NCBI RefSeq assembly: GCF_025175675.1
Contig: NZ_JANIOA010000003.1
Span: 1-64,000 of the forward strand
Source of the DNA: Sedimenticola hydrogenitrophicus
Lineage (GTDB): Bacteria; Pseudomonadota; Gammaproteobacteria; Chromatiales; Chromatiaceae
Direction: 5' to 3'
Length of the DNA stretch: 64,000 nucleotides
Part shown: positions 8,999-18,134 of the stretch, one piece after another
Numbering within the stretch: the stretch's first letter is position 1
Layout of the letters: each line of letters starts with the position of its first letter
Translations under genes and position numbers: made by a program
The notes under the pieces: model-generated
Told to the model about the DNA's origin: nothing
Seen by the model: only the letters and a program-made list of their open reading frames with translations
Databases searched by the model: none

Positions 8999-11311
8999 TC
9001 AGAAAGGTGTCGTCATCCAGTAGCGCCGGTGGGTCTTGCGATAACTGAAGGGGCCTTCAATCCGGCCGTCCGCCGTGAAGCGCAGGGATATCGCACCGGC
9101 TTCAGCGGTATTCAGCAGAGTCACCGCCCGCCCCTGCCAGCGCTCCCGTACCACCGCCTTGGGGAATCCATAACGGTTGCGGTAGCCGGCCGATATCAGA
9201 CCATAGCGTACCCCGGTCGCGGCGATGAACTGCGTACCCGAAGAACCAGCGCTGCCGTGATGCGGCACCGTCACCACTGCCGACGCCAGGCGCTCCCCAT
9301 AGTGCGCGATCAAGCGCTCCTCTGCTGCCGCCTCAATATCCCCGGTCAGCAACAGCTGCCCGGCGGCCGTGGCGACGGCAAGCACACAGGAGGCGTCATT
9401 GCCCCGCCAGTGTGCAGCACCGTCCGGGTGTAGTATCTCAAAGCGTACCCCGTCCCAGGTCCAGTGCGTACCGGCCGCACAGCGCACCGGTTTGCCGCTG
9501 GGGATACGCCCCGGCTCACCGCTCAACAGTGTTCCCGAGGGAAGCTCCCGCAGCACGGTTGCCAACCCGCCACGATGATCCATATCCCCATTGGTGACGA
9601 TGATCCGGTCGATCTTCTCCACCCCCCGGCTCCTCAGGTAGGGCACCACAACCGCCGCCCCGGTATCGAATCCCGATGGAAACCGGGGTCCTGCATCGTA
9701 CAGCAGCACGTGCCGCGAAGTCTCCAGTACGATGGCCAGCCCCTGTCCCACATCGAGCATGGTCATCCAGACCTCGCCCCGGGGAGGTGACGCAGGCCGG
9801 TAGAACAGCAGCGGCCAGATCAGCAGCAATCCCAGCCACCTTCCCGGGATGCCGGCCGGCAACAACAGCAATAGGATGCTCAACAGCATGCCCAGCAGCA
9901 TCCACAGCGGAGGGACGCCGGCCAGGGAGATGGTGTCGCTGTGCTCCGCCACCAGGGCCAGGAGCCACTGTGTCTGTCCCAGTAACCAGGTGGTGGCGGC
10001 CAGCAGCAGGGTCCCCAGGGATGGCCACAGCATCAGCGCGGTCACCGAGAACAGCGTAAGCGGCACCAGCAGCAGTGAGAAGAGTGGGACCACCATGAGA
10101 TTCACCAGGGGAGAGACGATCGGCAGCTCAAATCCCAGCAACAGCAGTATCGGGGCAAGGCCCAGGGCCACGACCCACTGCACCTTGAACAGACCCGCAA
10201 TAAGTGCGGCCGTCAGTCTGAGCCGGCCGAGGATGCCTAGCAGAATCACCGCCACCGCCCCGAAAGAGAGCCAGAAACCGGGCGATATCACCGCGATCGG
10301 ATCGATCAGCACGATCGACAGCAAGGCGATACAGAGACTCCGTGCCGGTTGAACGGGACGGCGGCAGAGCACGCCACCGAGCACCGCGGACAACATCACC
10401 AGTGCCCTGACACAGGGGATGGCGAAGCCTGCCAGTCCGGCATAACAGAAGCCGCTGATCAGGGCGGCAACGGCGCCCGCCTGGGGGGCAGGCATCAGGC
10501 CGCAGAGTCTGGCGGAACGCCGCCATAACCCGCCGGCGAGAAAAAAACCGATGCCGGAGACGATGCCGATATGCAGTCCGGATATCGCCACCAGATGATT
10601 GGTGCCGGTCTTGCGAAATACCGCCCACTCCGCCGGTGAAATCCGGCTGCGATCGCCTATCATCAGGGCACGCACCAGACCCGCCGGCTCTCCCGGTGGC
10701 AGCACCGAGTCGATCTTTTCGGCGATGGCTTGCCGCATCCGCTCAAACTGATAGCCGATAGCTACGCTACCCAGGCGGCGGTTCACAGCGCCGGCACGAA
10801 TGTAGCCGGTGGCCCGGATCCCCTTCTGGAACAGGCTGGCTTCATAGTCGAACGCGCCGGGATTGGCCAGACCGTGCGGGCGTTTCAGGCGCACCGAGAA
10901 CTGCCAGCGGTCACCCGCCGACAGCGCCGGGGCATGCCGATACCAGTTCAACAGCACCCGACCGGGAACGGGGTAAGCCTGTTGCGCGTCGGCCAGTTGC
11001 TCGACCTGAAACCAGAAGCGGGTTCGATCTGCGGTCACATCCGGGAGTGATTCGATGACACCGGTGGCCAGTAAATCAGCCCCTTCCAGGGTCTCGGGCA
11101 GCGTGGCGTCCAGTGCGGAATGGGCCATGACGGCGGCCCAGAAGAACCCACCCAACAGGGTGACGGGTAGCTGAATGACTGGAGTGGCGCGGTATCGCCA
11201 GGCAAGCAGACAGAGTGGCAATAACAGCGGCAATGCGGACAACGGAGGCAGTGTCGACTGAAACTGTAGCAGTACAACACCGGACACAAAGGCGACCGTG
11301 GTGTAAATCAT
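8999..11311 (-). CDS. comEC: ComEC/Rec2 family DNA uptake channel
   Basis: Inner-membrane channel through which single-stranded DNA enters during natural transformation. Order: N-terminal membrane segments, a soluble region, the Competence domain with many membrane helices (about residues 215-490), and a C-terminal metallo-beta-lactamase-like domain with LDVGQG, TNGDMDHRGG and VPHHGSAGSSG. 770 residues, full length and apparently intact. ATG at 11311 has GGGAAGGGAG just upstream. No other competence genes are in the window. Confidence 0.95.
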   Translation of the reverse strand: MIYTTVAFVSGVVLLQFQSTLPPLSALPLLLPLCLLAWRYRATPVIQLPVTLLGGFFWAAVMAHSALDATLPETLEGADLLATGVIESLPDVTADRTRFWFQVEQLADAQQAYPVPGRVLLNWYRHAPALSAGDRWQFSVRLKRPHGLANPGAFDYEASLFQKGIRATGYIRAGAVNRRLGSVAIGYQFERMRQAIAEKIDSVLPPGEPAGLVRALMIGDRSRISPAEWAVFRKTGTNHLVAISGLHIGIVSGIGFFLAGGLWRRSARLCGLMPAPQAGAVAALISGFCYAGLAGFAIPCVRALVMLSAVLGGVLCRRPVQPARSLCIALLSIVLIDPIAVISPGFWLSFGAVAVILLGILGRLRLTAALIAGLFKVQWVVALGLAPILLLLGFELPIVSPLVNLMVVPLFSLLLVPLTLFSVTALMLWPSLGTLLLAATTWLLGQTQWLLALVAEHSDTISLAGVPPLWMLLGMLLSILLLLLPAGIPGRWLGLLLIWPLLFYRPASPPRGEVWMTMLDVGQGLAIVLETSRHVLLYDAGPRFPSGFDTGAAVVVPYLRSRGVEKIDRIIVTNGDMDHRGGLATVLRELPSGTLLSGEPGRIPSGKPVRCAAGTHWTWDGVRFEILHPDGAAHWRGNDASCVLAVATAAGQLLLTGDIEAAAEERLIAHYGERLASAVVTVPHHGSAGSSGTQFIAATGVRYGLISAGYRNRYGFPKAVVRERWQGRAVTLLNTAEAGAISLRFTADGRIEGPFSYRKTHRRYWMTTPF

Positions 11312-11611
11312 CTCCCTTCCCTGGGTCAGATATTCAACGAGTCAGTAGATTAAGTCTTATGGCAGTTTAACGCCAGCGCTATCTGTAGCGTGTCATATCA
11401 TGCCGGCTGTCTGGCCTCGCACACCGCGAACCGCGGGTGGGGTCGCCGGCTGAACCGGCCGCTCCTCGCGCCGGCCTCAGGCCGCCGGCCACCCGGACTG
11501 ATTTGCCCGCCGGCAATCGATATTTACCGTGCAAATACTGGTCAAAACGGTATGGGCGTGATTCAATACTCTGCCCTTTACAAGGGGATTGCATGGTTGA
11601 GAAGAGGTTGT
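11312..11611. other. Intergenic region between divergent comEC and DUF2062 gene
   Basis: About 300 bases that should hold both promoters. The centre (about 11425-11500) is very GC-rich with local inverted repeats such as CGGCCTCAGGCCG. No gene or clear operator is seen. Confidence 0.5.
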
Positions 11612-12124
11612 ATGCCGAAAAACCTGATCAAACGTTTTACCCCGAATCACGAGACGATTCGCAATCACCGGCATCTCAAGGTATTTGGTCAGCTTCTCCA
11701 CGATCCGAACCTCTGGCACATGAACCGCCGCTCGGTCGCCGGCGCCTTTGCCGTCGGGTTGTTCTGGGCCCTCATCCCCATCCCTTTCCAGATGATTGCC
11801 GCCGCGGCCACCGCCATACCGACGCGGGTCAATATGCCGATATCGCTGGCCCTGGTATGGATCACCAATCCGCTCACCATGCCACCGATGTTTTATTTCA
11901 CCTATCTGGTCGGCACCTGGATCCTGGGCACTCCGGCGGCCAACGGCCACTTTGAACCGACCATGGCGTGGTTCAGCCACAGCATGGGAAATATCTGGCT
12001 GCCGCTCTACCTGGGCAGCCTGGTGTGCGCGCTGATTGCCGCCCTCCTGGGCTACCTCTCCATTCGCGGACTCTGGCGCATGCACATCATCTCGAACTGG
12101 AAAAACCGGCGGGGCCAGAAATAG
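11612..12124 (+). CDS. DUF2062 domain inner-membrane protein
   Basis: 170-residue protein beginning MPKNLIKRFTPNHETIRNHRHL; the frame upstream to 11390 looks non-coding. A GAGG sits five bases before the chosen ATG at 11612. The family signature is RRSVAGAFAVGLFWALIPIP, then PTRVNMPISLALVWITNPLT and a long membrane segment near the C-terminus. Three hydrophobic stretches suggest a small integral membrane protein. Function unknown. It converges on lolD with a 4-base gap. Confidence 0.88.
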   Translation: MPKNLIKRFTPNHETIRNHRHLKVFGQLLHDPNLWHMNRRSVAGAFAVGLFWALIPIPFQMIAAAATAIPTRVNMPISLALVWITNPLTMPPMFYFTYLVGTWILGTPAANGHFEPTMAWFSHSMGNIWLPLYLGSLVCALIAALLGYLSIRGLWRMHIISNWKNRRGQK

Positions 12125-12128
12125 GCTC

Positions 12129-12824
12129 TCAGGAGGTGGGCTGGCCGTTCAACACGCCATCGGAGAGGTGCAGCACCCGGTCCATGCTTTCCGCCAGCGC
12201 GATGTCGTGGGTCACGACGATAAAACTGGTCTGCAGATCCCGGTTCAGCTCGAGCATCAGTTCGTAGACCTGCCTTGCCGTTTTCTGGTCCAGGTTGCCG
12301 GTCGGTTCGTCGGCCAGTACACAGCGTGGGTGGCTCACCAGCGCCCTGGCCACCGCGGCCCGTTGGCGTTCGCCACCGGAAAGTTCGGCCGGCTTATGCT
12401 CCAGCCGGTGTTCCAGCCCGACCCGTGACAGCATCTGCGCCGCCCGCCGCCGGGCTTCAGGCACCGGATGATTGCCGATCATCAGCGGCATGGCAACATT
12501 CTCCAGGGCGGTGAACTCCGGCAGCAGGTGGTGAAACTGGTAGACAAACCCCAGAGCCTGGTTGCGCAGCAGGCCCCGCGCCTTCTCGTTCATGCGATCC
12601 AGGTTGTGTCCGTCGACCAGGACCTCACCGCCACTGGCCCGATCCAGTCCCCCCAGACAGTGCAGCAGCGTGCTCTTGCCCGAGCCGGAACTGCCGACGA
12701 TGGCGACCCGTTCACCGCGGCCGATGCGCAGGGTGATGCCGTTCAGCACCTTTACGGTCAGTTTTCCATCGGCAAAGGTCCGGGTCAGATCCCGACATTC
12801 GAGCACGCTGGTCTGATCACTCAT
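12129..12824 (-). CDS. lolD: Lipoprotein-releasing ABC transporter ATP-binding protein
   Basis: ATPase of the LolCDE complex that extracts outer-membrane lipoproteins from the inner membrane and hands them to LolA. Walker [11 protein letters not shown], signature [13 protein letters not shown], Walker [13 protein letters not shown] and the switch His in VVTHD are all present. The preferred start [13 protein letters not shown] at 12824 overlaps the end of the permease gene by 8 bases. 231 residues. Confidence 0.96.
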   Translation of the reverse strand: MSDQTSVLECRDLTRTFADGKLTVKVLNGITLRIGRGERVAIVGSSGSGKSTLLHCLGGLDRASGGEVLVDGHNLDRMNEKARGLLRNQALGFVYQFHHLLPEFTALENVAMPLMIGNHPVPEARRRAAQMLSRVGLEHRLEHKPAELSGGERQRAAVARALVSHPRCVLADEPTGNLDQKTARQVYELMLELNRDLQTSFIVVTHDIALAESMDRVLHLSDGVLNGQPTS

Positions 12825-14064
12825 AGCGCAACGCCTCGGCCGGCTGGGTACGGGAGGCACGCCAGGCGGGATAGAGAGTGGCCACCAGGGTGATGAAGAA
12901 GGCGCTGATACTGATCATGCCCACATCGTCCCAGTGCAGGTCCGACGGCAGGGTGCTGATGTAGTAGATATTGGGATCGAGAAAGTTCACATCAAAGAGC
13001 CCTTCGACCGATTTGACAATCGATTCAAGATTCAGTGACAGCAGGATGCCGCCGCCAATCCCCAGCAGCGTCCCGACAAAGCCGATGGTGGCGCCCTGGA
13101 TGATGAAGATCCCCATGATGCTACGCGGTGAGATGCCCAGGGTGCGCAGGATGGCGATGTCGCTCTGCTTGTCCGTCACCACCATCACCAGCGTGGAAAC
13201 AATATTGAAAGCCGCCACGGCCACGATCAGGAACAGGATCAGCGACATCATGCGCTTTTCGGTGCGCAACGCACTGAAGAAATTCCGGTGCTGGAAGGTC
13301 CAGTCGCTGACCCGGTAGACCCCCGGTAGCTGTTTCGCCAGCTCACGCGAGACCTGGGGTGCCAGGTAGAGGTCGTCGAGCTTGAGCCGGACACCGGTGA
13401 CGCCGTCCTCAAGTTTCAGCAGCCTGGCGGCGTCCTGCATGTGGATCAGCGCCAGTCCCCTGTCATACTCCCCCATGCCGACCTCGAAGATGCCGCTGAC
13501 CGTGAAGCGCTTCAGCCGCGGCATGGCACCTGCGGGGGTGATGCGTATCTGCGGCGTGACCACCGTCACCTTGTCACCGACCCCGACCCCCAGCAGCAGG
13601 GCCAGCTCCTTGCCCAGGATGATGTCGAAACTCCCGGGGCGCAACTGCTCCAGGCTCCCGGCCAGCATATGCTCGCCCACTTCCGAGACCCGCGGTTCAT
13701 ATTCCGGCAGAATGCCGCGCAGGATGGCCCCGTTCACCTGCTGCCCATTGGTCAGCATGGTCTGGGCCTCGATGAAGGGCGCCTGCCCAACCACGTTGGG
13801 GTGCCTGGTGGACAACTCCATCGCCTGTTGCCACTCTCTGAGGTTGTTCTGGTAAGAGGAGATGGTGGCATGAGACGTCATTCCGAGAATTCGTTCACGG
13901 ACTTCCTTGTGAAAGCCATTCATAACTGAGAGCACCGCAATCAACGCCACCACACCCAGCATGATCCCCAACATGGAGATCAGCGAGATGAAGGAGATGA
14001 AGTGGTTGCGTCGTTTGGCGCGCGTGTACCGCAATCCGATATACAGTTCGAGAGGCTTATACAT
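12817..14064 (-). CDS. lolC: Lipoprotein-releasing ABC transporter permease (LolC/LolE)
   Basis: Membrane subunit of the Lol exporter. [34 protein letters not shown] is the family N-terminus, with the first membrane helix at about 25-50, a large periplasmic domain (about 50-265) and three C-terminal helices. 415 residues. Only one permease gene is present, so this may be a LolF-type arrangement in which one protein fills both LolC and LolE positions, unless a second permease lies elsewhere. Confidence 0.94.
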   Translation of the reverse strand: MYKPLELYIGLRYTRAKRRNHFISFISLISMLGIMLGVVALIAVLSVMNGFHKEVRERILGMTSHATISSYQNNLREWQQAMELSTRHPNVVGQAPFIEAQTMLTNGQQVNGAILRGILPEYEPRVSEVGEHMLAGSLEQLRPGSFDIILGKELALLLGVGVGDKVTVVTPQIRITPAGAMPRLKRFTVSGIFEVGMGEYDRGLALIHMQDAARLLKLEDGVTGVRLKLDDLYLAPQVSRELAKQLPGVYRVSDWTFQHRNFFSALRTEKRMMSLILFLIVAVAAFNIVSTLVMVVTDKQSDIAILRTLGISPRSIMGIFIIQGATIGFVGTLLGIGGGILLSLNLESIVKSVEGLFDVNFLDPNIYYISTLPSDLHWDDVGMISISAFFITLVATLYPAWRASRTQPAEALRYE

Positions 14065-14127
14065 AGGCGCGCATTAAACCATATTCCGAAAGCCGCTCCC
14101 AGCCATCCATGGCTTCCGCGGCATAAG

Positions 14128-14284
14128 AGTCCGCGCAAGAATAAGTTCCTGTATTCGGTCGCCCCTGGACCCCGCTGGCGGCGTTACGCTTTTTGGCAAG
14201 GGAACAGCCATGCCTGCAAAGCGTGCCTTGCCAGCGTGGCCCAGGAACACCCTCGGTACTACGGAATTATTCTTGTGCGGGCCC
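14128..14284. mobile_element. 157-bp inverted-repeat element inside another repeat
   Basis: Inverted ends contain CGCAAGAATAA (14134) and TTATTCTTGTGCG (ending 14279). The element interrupts a sequence present uninterrupted at 63281-63312 (GCGGCATAAGTCCATCCC): here GCATAAG is followed by the element and the text resumes at TAAGTCCATCCC. The shared TAAG (14124-14127 and 14285-14288) looks like a 4-bp target duplication. Non-coding, in the divergent gap before the gene at 14386. Confidence 0.65.
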
Positions 14285-14385
14285 TAAGTCCATCCCTGGA
14301 CAAAAAAAACACCTTTGTGTTTCGGGAACTAGATCAAAATGCTATATTTTACTTTAGAGAATAAGAGGACAGGAGTTCCAATATC

Positions 14386-14676
14386 ATGAAACCCATTTCA
14401 ACACTGTTGCTGATTGCTGCGCTCTCGTCCGTCGCCCCGTTGGCACCAGCCGATGTGCTCTTGGTTGATGCCATCAAACAGGCTCCCGCCAACAGCAGTG
14501 AGGGCTTGGTGCGTCCTCGTCCCGGACAGACCATGGAGGCGGTTCGCGTCCGGTTCGGGGAGCCCGAACAAGAGCTGCCCTGGGTCGGTGAACCGCCGAT
14601 CACGCGCTGGATCTATGGCGATTTCACTGTCTACTTTGAAAACGAGTACGTGATCAACACTGTCGTTCACCGCTGA
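14386..14676 (+). CDS. Small exported protein, possibly BamE/SmpA-like
   Basis: 96-residue protein with a signal peptide (MKPISTLLLIAALSSVAPLAPA, cut after about residue 22). The mature part contains VRPRPGQTMEAVRVRFGEP, then RWIYGDFTVYFEN and VINTVVHR. A GxT-x-x-V-x-x-x-F/L-G-x-P segment followed by a W-x-Y strand resembles the small BamE/SmpA fold, but there is no lipobox Cys. AGGAG lies ten bases before the ATG. Periplasmic location is likely; the specific role is unknown. Confidence 0.75.
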   Translation: MKPISTLLLIAALSSVAPLAPADVLLVDAIKQAPANSSEGLVRPRPGQTMEAVRVRFGEPEQELPWVGEPPITRWIYGDFTVYFENEYVINTVVHR

Positions 14677-14726
14677 TCCATCAGGCACCGGCCACTCGCC
14701 GGTGCTGCTCCTATGGGACCACATCC

Positions 14727-15791
14727 TTGACATCCGAGTACCTCCTGCCCGCCGAGTGGGCGGATCAATCCGCGATCATGTTGACCTGGCCACATCGGCA
14801 GACCGATTGGGCCGACCATCTTGTCGAGGTGGATCAGGTCTACCTCACGATCAGCCGGCAGGTCACCCGTTTCCAGCGGCTGCTGATCGTCTGCCAGAAC
14901 GAGCGACACCATCAGCTCATCAGCGGGAAGCTTGCCGCAGCGGGAATTGCTCCCGAACGGTTGCACTTCGCCCTCGCTCCCTCCAACGACAGCTGGGCCA
15001 GGGACCACGCGCCATTGACCTGTATCGGCGGAAAAGGCGCCTTGTTGCTGGATTTCCAGTTCAACGGCTGGGGCGGGAAGTATCCGGCCGAATTGGATAA
15101 CCGGATCAATCGGCAGCTGTTCCGTGCCGGGGTATTCGCTGAAACCGAACAGCGTAGCGTTCCCCTGGTGCTCGAAGGTGGCGCGGTGGAGACCGATGGC
15201 CAGGGGACACTGCTGGCCACCCGCAGTTCGATCCTGACCCGCAGCAGGAATCCGGACCTGACGGCAGACCAGGTGGAGTCCATACTCTGCCGGCAGCTGG
15301 GATTCGATCGCTTCCTGTGGCTGGAGCATGGTCATCTCTCCGGCGACGACACCGACGGCCATATCGACACCCTGGCCCGGTTTGCCGACCCTGCGACCAT
15401 CCTCTACGCCACGGTAACATCGGCAGATCCCGACTATCCGGAGCTGGAGGCCATGGCCGCCGAACTACGCGCCTTCAGACAACGGGATGGGCAACCTTAC
15501 CGGCTGATAGCGCTGCCACCGATTCCGCCGATTTTATCGAAACAGGGCGACCGCCTGCCGGCGGGCTATGCCAATTTTCTGATCATCAACGGCGCGGTGC
15601 TGCTCCCCGTCTATAATATCCCGCAGGATGCGGCGGCAATCCGCGCGCTGCAGGCCTGTTTTCCGCAGCGTGAGATTATCCCGATCGACTGCCTGCCGTT
15701 GATTCGCCAAAACGGCAGCCTGCACTGTATCACCATGCAGTTTCCCGGACAGGTGACATTCTCCCCCGCGGAAGCTTCGTTGCCGGCCTGA
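14727..15791 (+). CDS. aguA: Agmatine deiminase (peptidyl-arginine deiminase family)
   Basis: Converts agmatine to N-carbamoylputrescine and ammonia, the second step of the arginine decarboxylase route to putrescine. Family motifs are ADQSAIMLTWPH near the start, NDSWARDHAP (about residues 88-97), FNGWGGKY, the His-containing EHGHLSGDDTDGHIDT, and the catalytic Cys in NGSLHCITMQ near the end. 354 residues. TTG start, since no ATG precedes the conserved N-terminus. It is followed by aguB. Confidence 0.93.
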   Translation: MTSEYLLPAEWADQSAIMLTWPHRQTDWADHLVEVDQVYLTISRQVTRFQRLLIVCQNERHHQLISGKLAAAGIAPERLHFALAPSNDSWARDHAPLTCIGGKGALLLDFQFNGWGGKYPAELDNRINRQLFRAGVFAETEQRSVPLVLEGGAVETDGQGTLLATRSSILTRSRNPDLTADQVESILCRQLGFDRFLWLEHGHLSGDDTDGHIDTLARFADPATILYATVTSADPDYPELEAMAAELRAFRQRDGQPYRLIALPPIPPILSKQGDRLPAGYANFLIINGAVLLPVYNIPQDAAAIRALQACFPQREIIPIDCLPLIRQNGSLHCITMQFPGQVTFSPAEASLPA

Positions 15792-15904
15792 ACAGCGGGG
15801 TTGTGAGCGCCGATCCAATGCTGTTAAATCAGCACAGACCCGTTTGCCTCCCGATTGCCTCGTTTGCTCAGGGGGGCGCAGAATCCAGCCGTGAATCCAT
15901 AGCC

Positions 15905-16816
15905 ATGAATCGTAGCAAAACCATCAAGATCGCCCTGATCCAGCACCCCTGCACCAGCAACCGGGATGACAATCTGGCCCTCATCAGTGAGCGGATACGC
16001 CAGGCCGCCACGGCGGGGGGTCAGCTGGTGTTGCTGCAGGAGTTGCACAACACCCCCTACTTCTGCCAGACGGAAGAGACCCGGCTGTTCGATCTGGCGG
16101 AGCCGATCCCCGGCCCCTCCACCGAACTGTTCAGCGCCCTGGCCGCGGAATTGGGCGTGGTGATCGTCAGCTCGCTGTTCGAGAAGCGCGCCGCCGGCCT
16201 CTATCACAATACCGCGGTGGTGTTCGATAGCGACGGACGCCTGGCCGGGCGCTACCGCAAGATGCACATCCCGGACGATCCCGGCTTCTACGAGAAATTC
16301 TACTTCACCCCCGGCGATCTGGGGTTCCGGCCGATCGATACCAGCCTCGGCAGATTGGGTGTGCTGGTGTGCTGGGATCAGTGGTACCCGGAGGCGGCCC
16401 GGCTGATGGCACTGGCCGGGGCCGAACTGCTGCTCTACCCCACCGCCATCGGCTGGGATCCGGGCGACAGCGAGGAGGAACAGCGGCGGCAACGGGATGC
16501 CTGGGTCACGGTGCAGCGGGGGCACGCTGTTGCCAACGGTCTGCCGGTGGCGGCCTGCAACCGGGTCGGCCATGAAGCGGACCCATCGGGCCACAGCCAG
16601 GGGATCCGCTTCTGGGGTAACTCGTTCATCTGTGGACCCCAGGGCGAGCTGCTCGGGGAGGCGGGCGTCGACGAGAATATCCTGCTGGTGGATGTCGATC
16701 TGCGGCGCAGTGAGTCGGTGCGCCGCATCTGGCCTTTTCTCAGGGATCGCCGGATCGACAGCTTCGCCGATCTGCGGCGGCGCTATATAGACAAAATAGA
16801 CGAGATCGACGAGTAG
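15905..16816 (+). CDS. aguB: N-carbamoylputrescine amidase
   Basis: Nitrilase-superfamily enzyme hydrolysing N-carbamoylputrescine to putrescine, CO2 and ammonia, completing the route with AguA. The catalytic triad is visible: Glu in LLQELHNTPYF, Lys in YRKMHIPDDPGFYEKFYF and Cys in GVLVCWDQWYPEAARLMAL. The start MNRSKTIKIALIQHP at 15905 is chosen over an upstream frame with no family similarity. 303 residues, normal size. About 110 bases separate it from aguA on the same strand. Confidence 0.95.
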   Translation: MNRSKTIKIALIQHPCTSNRDDNLALISERIRQAATAGGQLVLLQELHNTPYFCQTEETRLFDLAEPIPGPSTELFSALAAELGVVIVSSLFEKRAAGLYHNTAVVFDSDGRLAGRYRKMHIPDDPGFYEKFYFTPGDLGFRPIDTSLGRLGVLVCWDQWYPEAARLMALAGAELLLYPTAIGWDPGDSEEEQRRQRDAWVTVQRGHAVANGLPVAACNRVGHEADPSGHSQGIRFWGNSFICGPQGELLGEAGVDENILLVDVDLRRSESVRRIWPFLRDRRIDSFADLRRRYIDKIDEIDE

Positions 16817-16842
16817 GCCAGCCAGGGAGTGGCGGCAGCCCC

Positions 16843-17085
16843 CTACTCCGGGTCCTTGCCCTTGCCCTTCCCCAGGTCAAACGGCACCACGGTCGAGGTG
16901 GGGCGTTCATCCGCATAGTAGGGACGCTGTGCCGTAACACCCGCCTCCTCACCCAGCTCTTTTTCCCGCGCCGTAATCAGTCCCAGGCAGAGCCTCACAT
17001 CCTGAATCGTTTCATCGGTCAGGGGGTGCCGCATCCCCGGCGGCGGCGTGGTGTCACGGATGACCGCGGTCAGCACCTTGCGCAT
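16843..17085 (-). CDS. Small conserved-looking protein downstream of the phosphoribulokinase-like gene
   Basis: At least 80 residues from the ATG at 17085 (MRKVLTAVIRDTTPPPGMRH, later CLGLITAREKELGEEAG and RPYYADERPTSTVV). No function is recognised. In-frame codons upstream of this ATG continue with plausible protein (IITTDNSKDRAILEA) back to the stop of the upstream gene, where GAGGAG is followed by CTG/ATT. The true start may therefore be a non-standard codon at 17130-17133, coupled to the upstream stop. Its position directly behind the phosphoribulokinase-like gene suggests a shared role. Confidence 0.65.
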   Translation of the reverse strand: MRKVLTAVIRDTTPPPGMRHPLTDETIQDVRLCLGLITAREKELGEEAGVTAQRPYYADERPTSTVVPFDLGKGKGKDPE

Positions 17086-17129
17086 CGCCTCGAGTATCGC
17101 CCGGTCTTTGCTGTTGTCGGTAGTGATAA

Positions 17130-18008
17130 TCAGAACTCCTCTAGCTGACGTCGCCGCTCCATCATCTCATGCACCAGGGGGTTCAACAACAGCTCCATGG
17201 CGAACTCCATCTTGCCGCCAGGCACCACCAGGGAGTTGCGCCGTGACATGAAGGTACCCTCGATCCGTTTCAGCAGTATGGCGAAATCATGCTTCCTGGG
17301 TTCGCGGAAGCTGATCACCACCATGCTTTCGTCATTCCCCGGCACATCCCGGGCATCGAATGGGTTGGAGGTATCCACCAGGGGAATGCGCTGGAAGTTG
17401 ATATCGGTATTCGAAAACTGTGGGGTGATGTAATGGACATAGTCGTGCAGCCGGTGCTGGATGGCGGCACGTACCGCATCCAGGGTGTAGCCGCGGTTCC
17501 TGATATCCGTATGAATCTTCTGAATCCACTCCAGATTGACAATGGGCGCGACGCCCAGAGTCAGATCCACATGCTGCAGTATATCGACACCAGGGCCGGC
17601 AAATGCGCCGTGCAGGCCCTGATAGACCAGCAGGTCCAGGTCCGGCGGCAGCGACGTCCAGGGGGTAAAGGTACCGGCCTCCTGTTGGTGCTGTTGCGCC
17701 TGTTCCTCGGTATGCAGGTAGTGTCTGTATTTGCCGGTGCCGTGGGATGAGAACTCCCTGAACAGGGATTCCAGCAGATCCAGCCGATTGCCCTCGGGGC
17801 TGAAGTGGCTCAGATAACGGCCATCGGCACAGGCCTCTTCGACCTGCCGTGCCATCTCGTCCCGTGCAAAGCGGTGAAACGCGCCGCCGTCCACGATCAG
17901 GTGGCTGATCTTCTCACGCCAGGCGATATGGCTGAACACATCGCTCACCCGGTTCGAACCAGAACCCGATGAACCGGTGATGACGATAATGGGATGTTTA
18001 GTAGACAT
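17130..18008 (-). CDS. Phosphoribulokinase-family protein lacking catalytic residues
   Basis: The 292-residue protein aligns along its length with phosphoribulokinase, which phosphorylates ribulose 5-phosphate in the Calvin cycle, and with E. coli PrkB. Start MSTKHPIIVITGSSGSG at 18008. Conserved: GSSGSG loop, FHRF, EWIQK, NRGYT, ITPQFSNTDINFQR, VVPGGKM. Changed relative to the Rhodobacter sphaeroides enzyme: catalytic base Asp42 is Gly42, the Glu131 of YEGLHG is Gln130, Arg168 is Thr167, and Thr18-Ser19 of the P-loop are Ser18-Asn19. These changes suggest a non-catalytic or altered paralogue. No RuBisCO or other Calvin-cycle gene is in the window. The call of family is firm; enzyme activity is doubtful. 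Confidence 0.85.
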   Translation of the reverse strand: MSTKHPIIVITGSSGSGSNRVSDVFSHIAWREKISHLIVDGGAFHRFARDEMARQVEEACADGRYLSHFSPEGNRLDLLESLFREFSSHGTGKYRHYLHTEEQAQQHQQEAGTFTPWTSLPPDLDLLVYQGLHGAFAGPGVDILQHVDLTLGVAPIVNLEWIQKIHTDIRNRGYTLDAVRAAIQHRLHDYVHYITPQFSNTDINFQRIPLVDTSNPFDARDVPGNDESMVVISFREPRKHDFAILLKRIEGTFMSRRNSLVVPGGKMEFAMELLLNPLVHEMMERRRQLEEF

Positions 18009-18134
18009 TGCGAAACCGTAATACACAGCTGCGATTGATGCAATGCGCCATAGATTCAATTTTTCTTATGCACCAGACCGCCGCCACTTATGGATATCGC
18101 CCTGTTTTATCGATACTTTTCAGTTTGTGACCGA

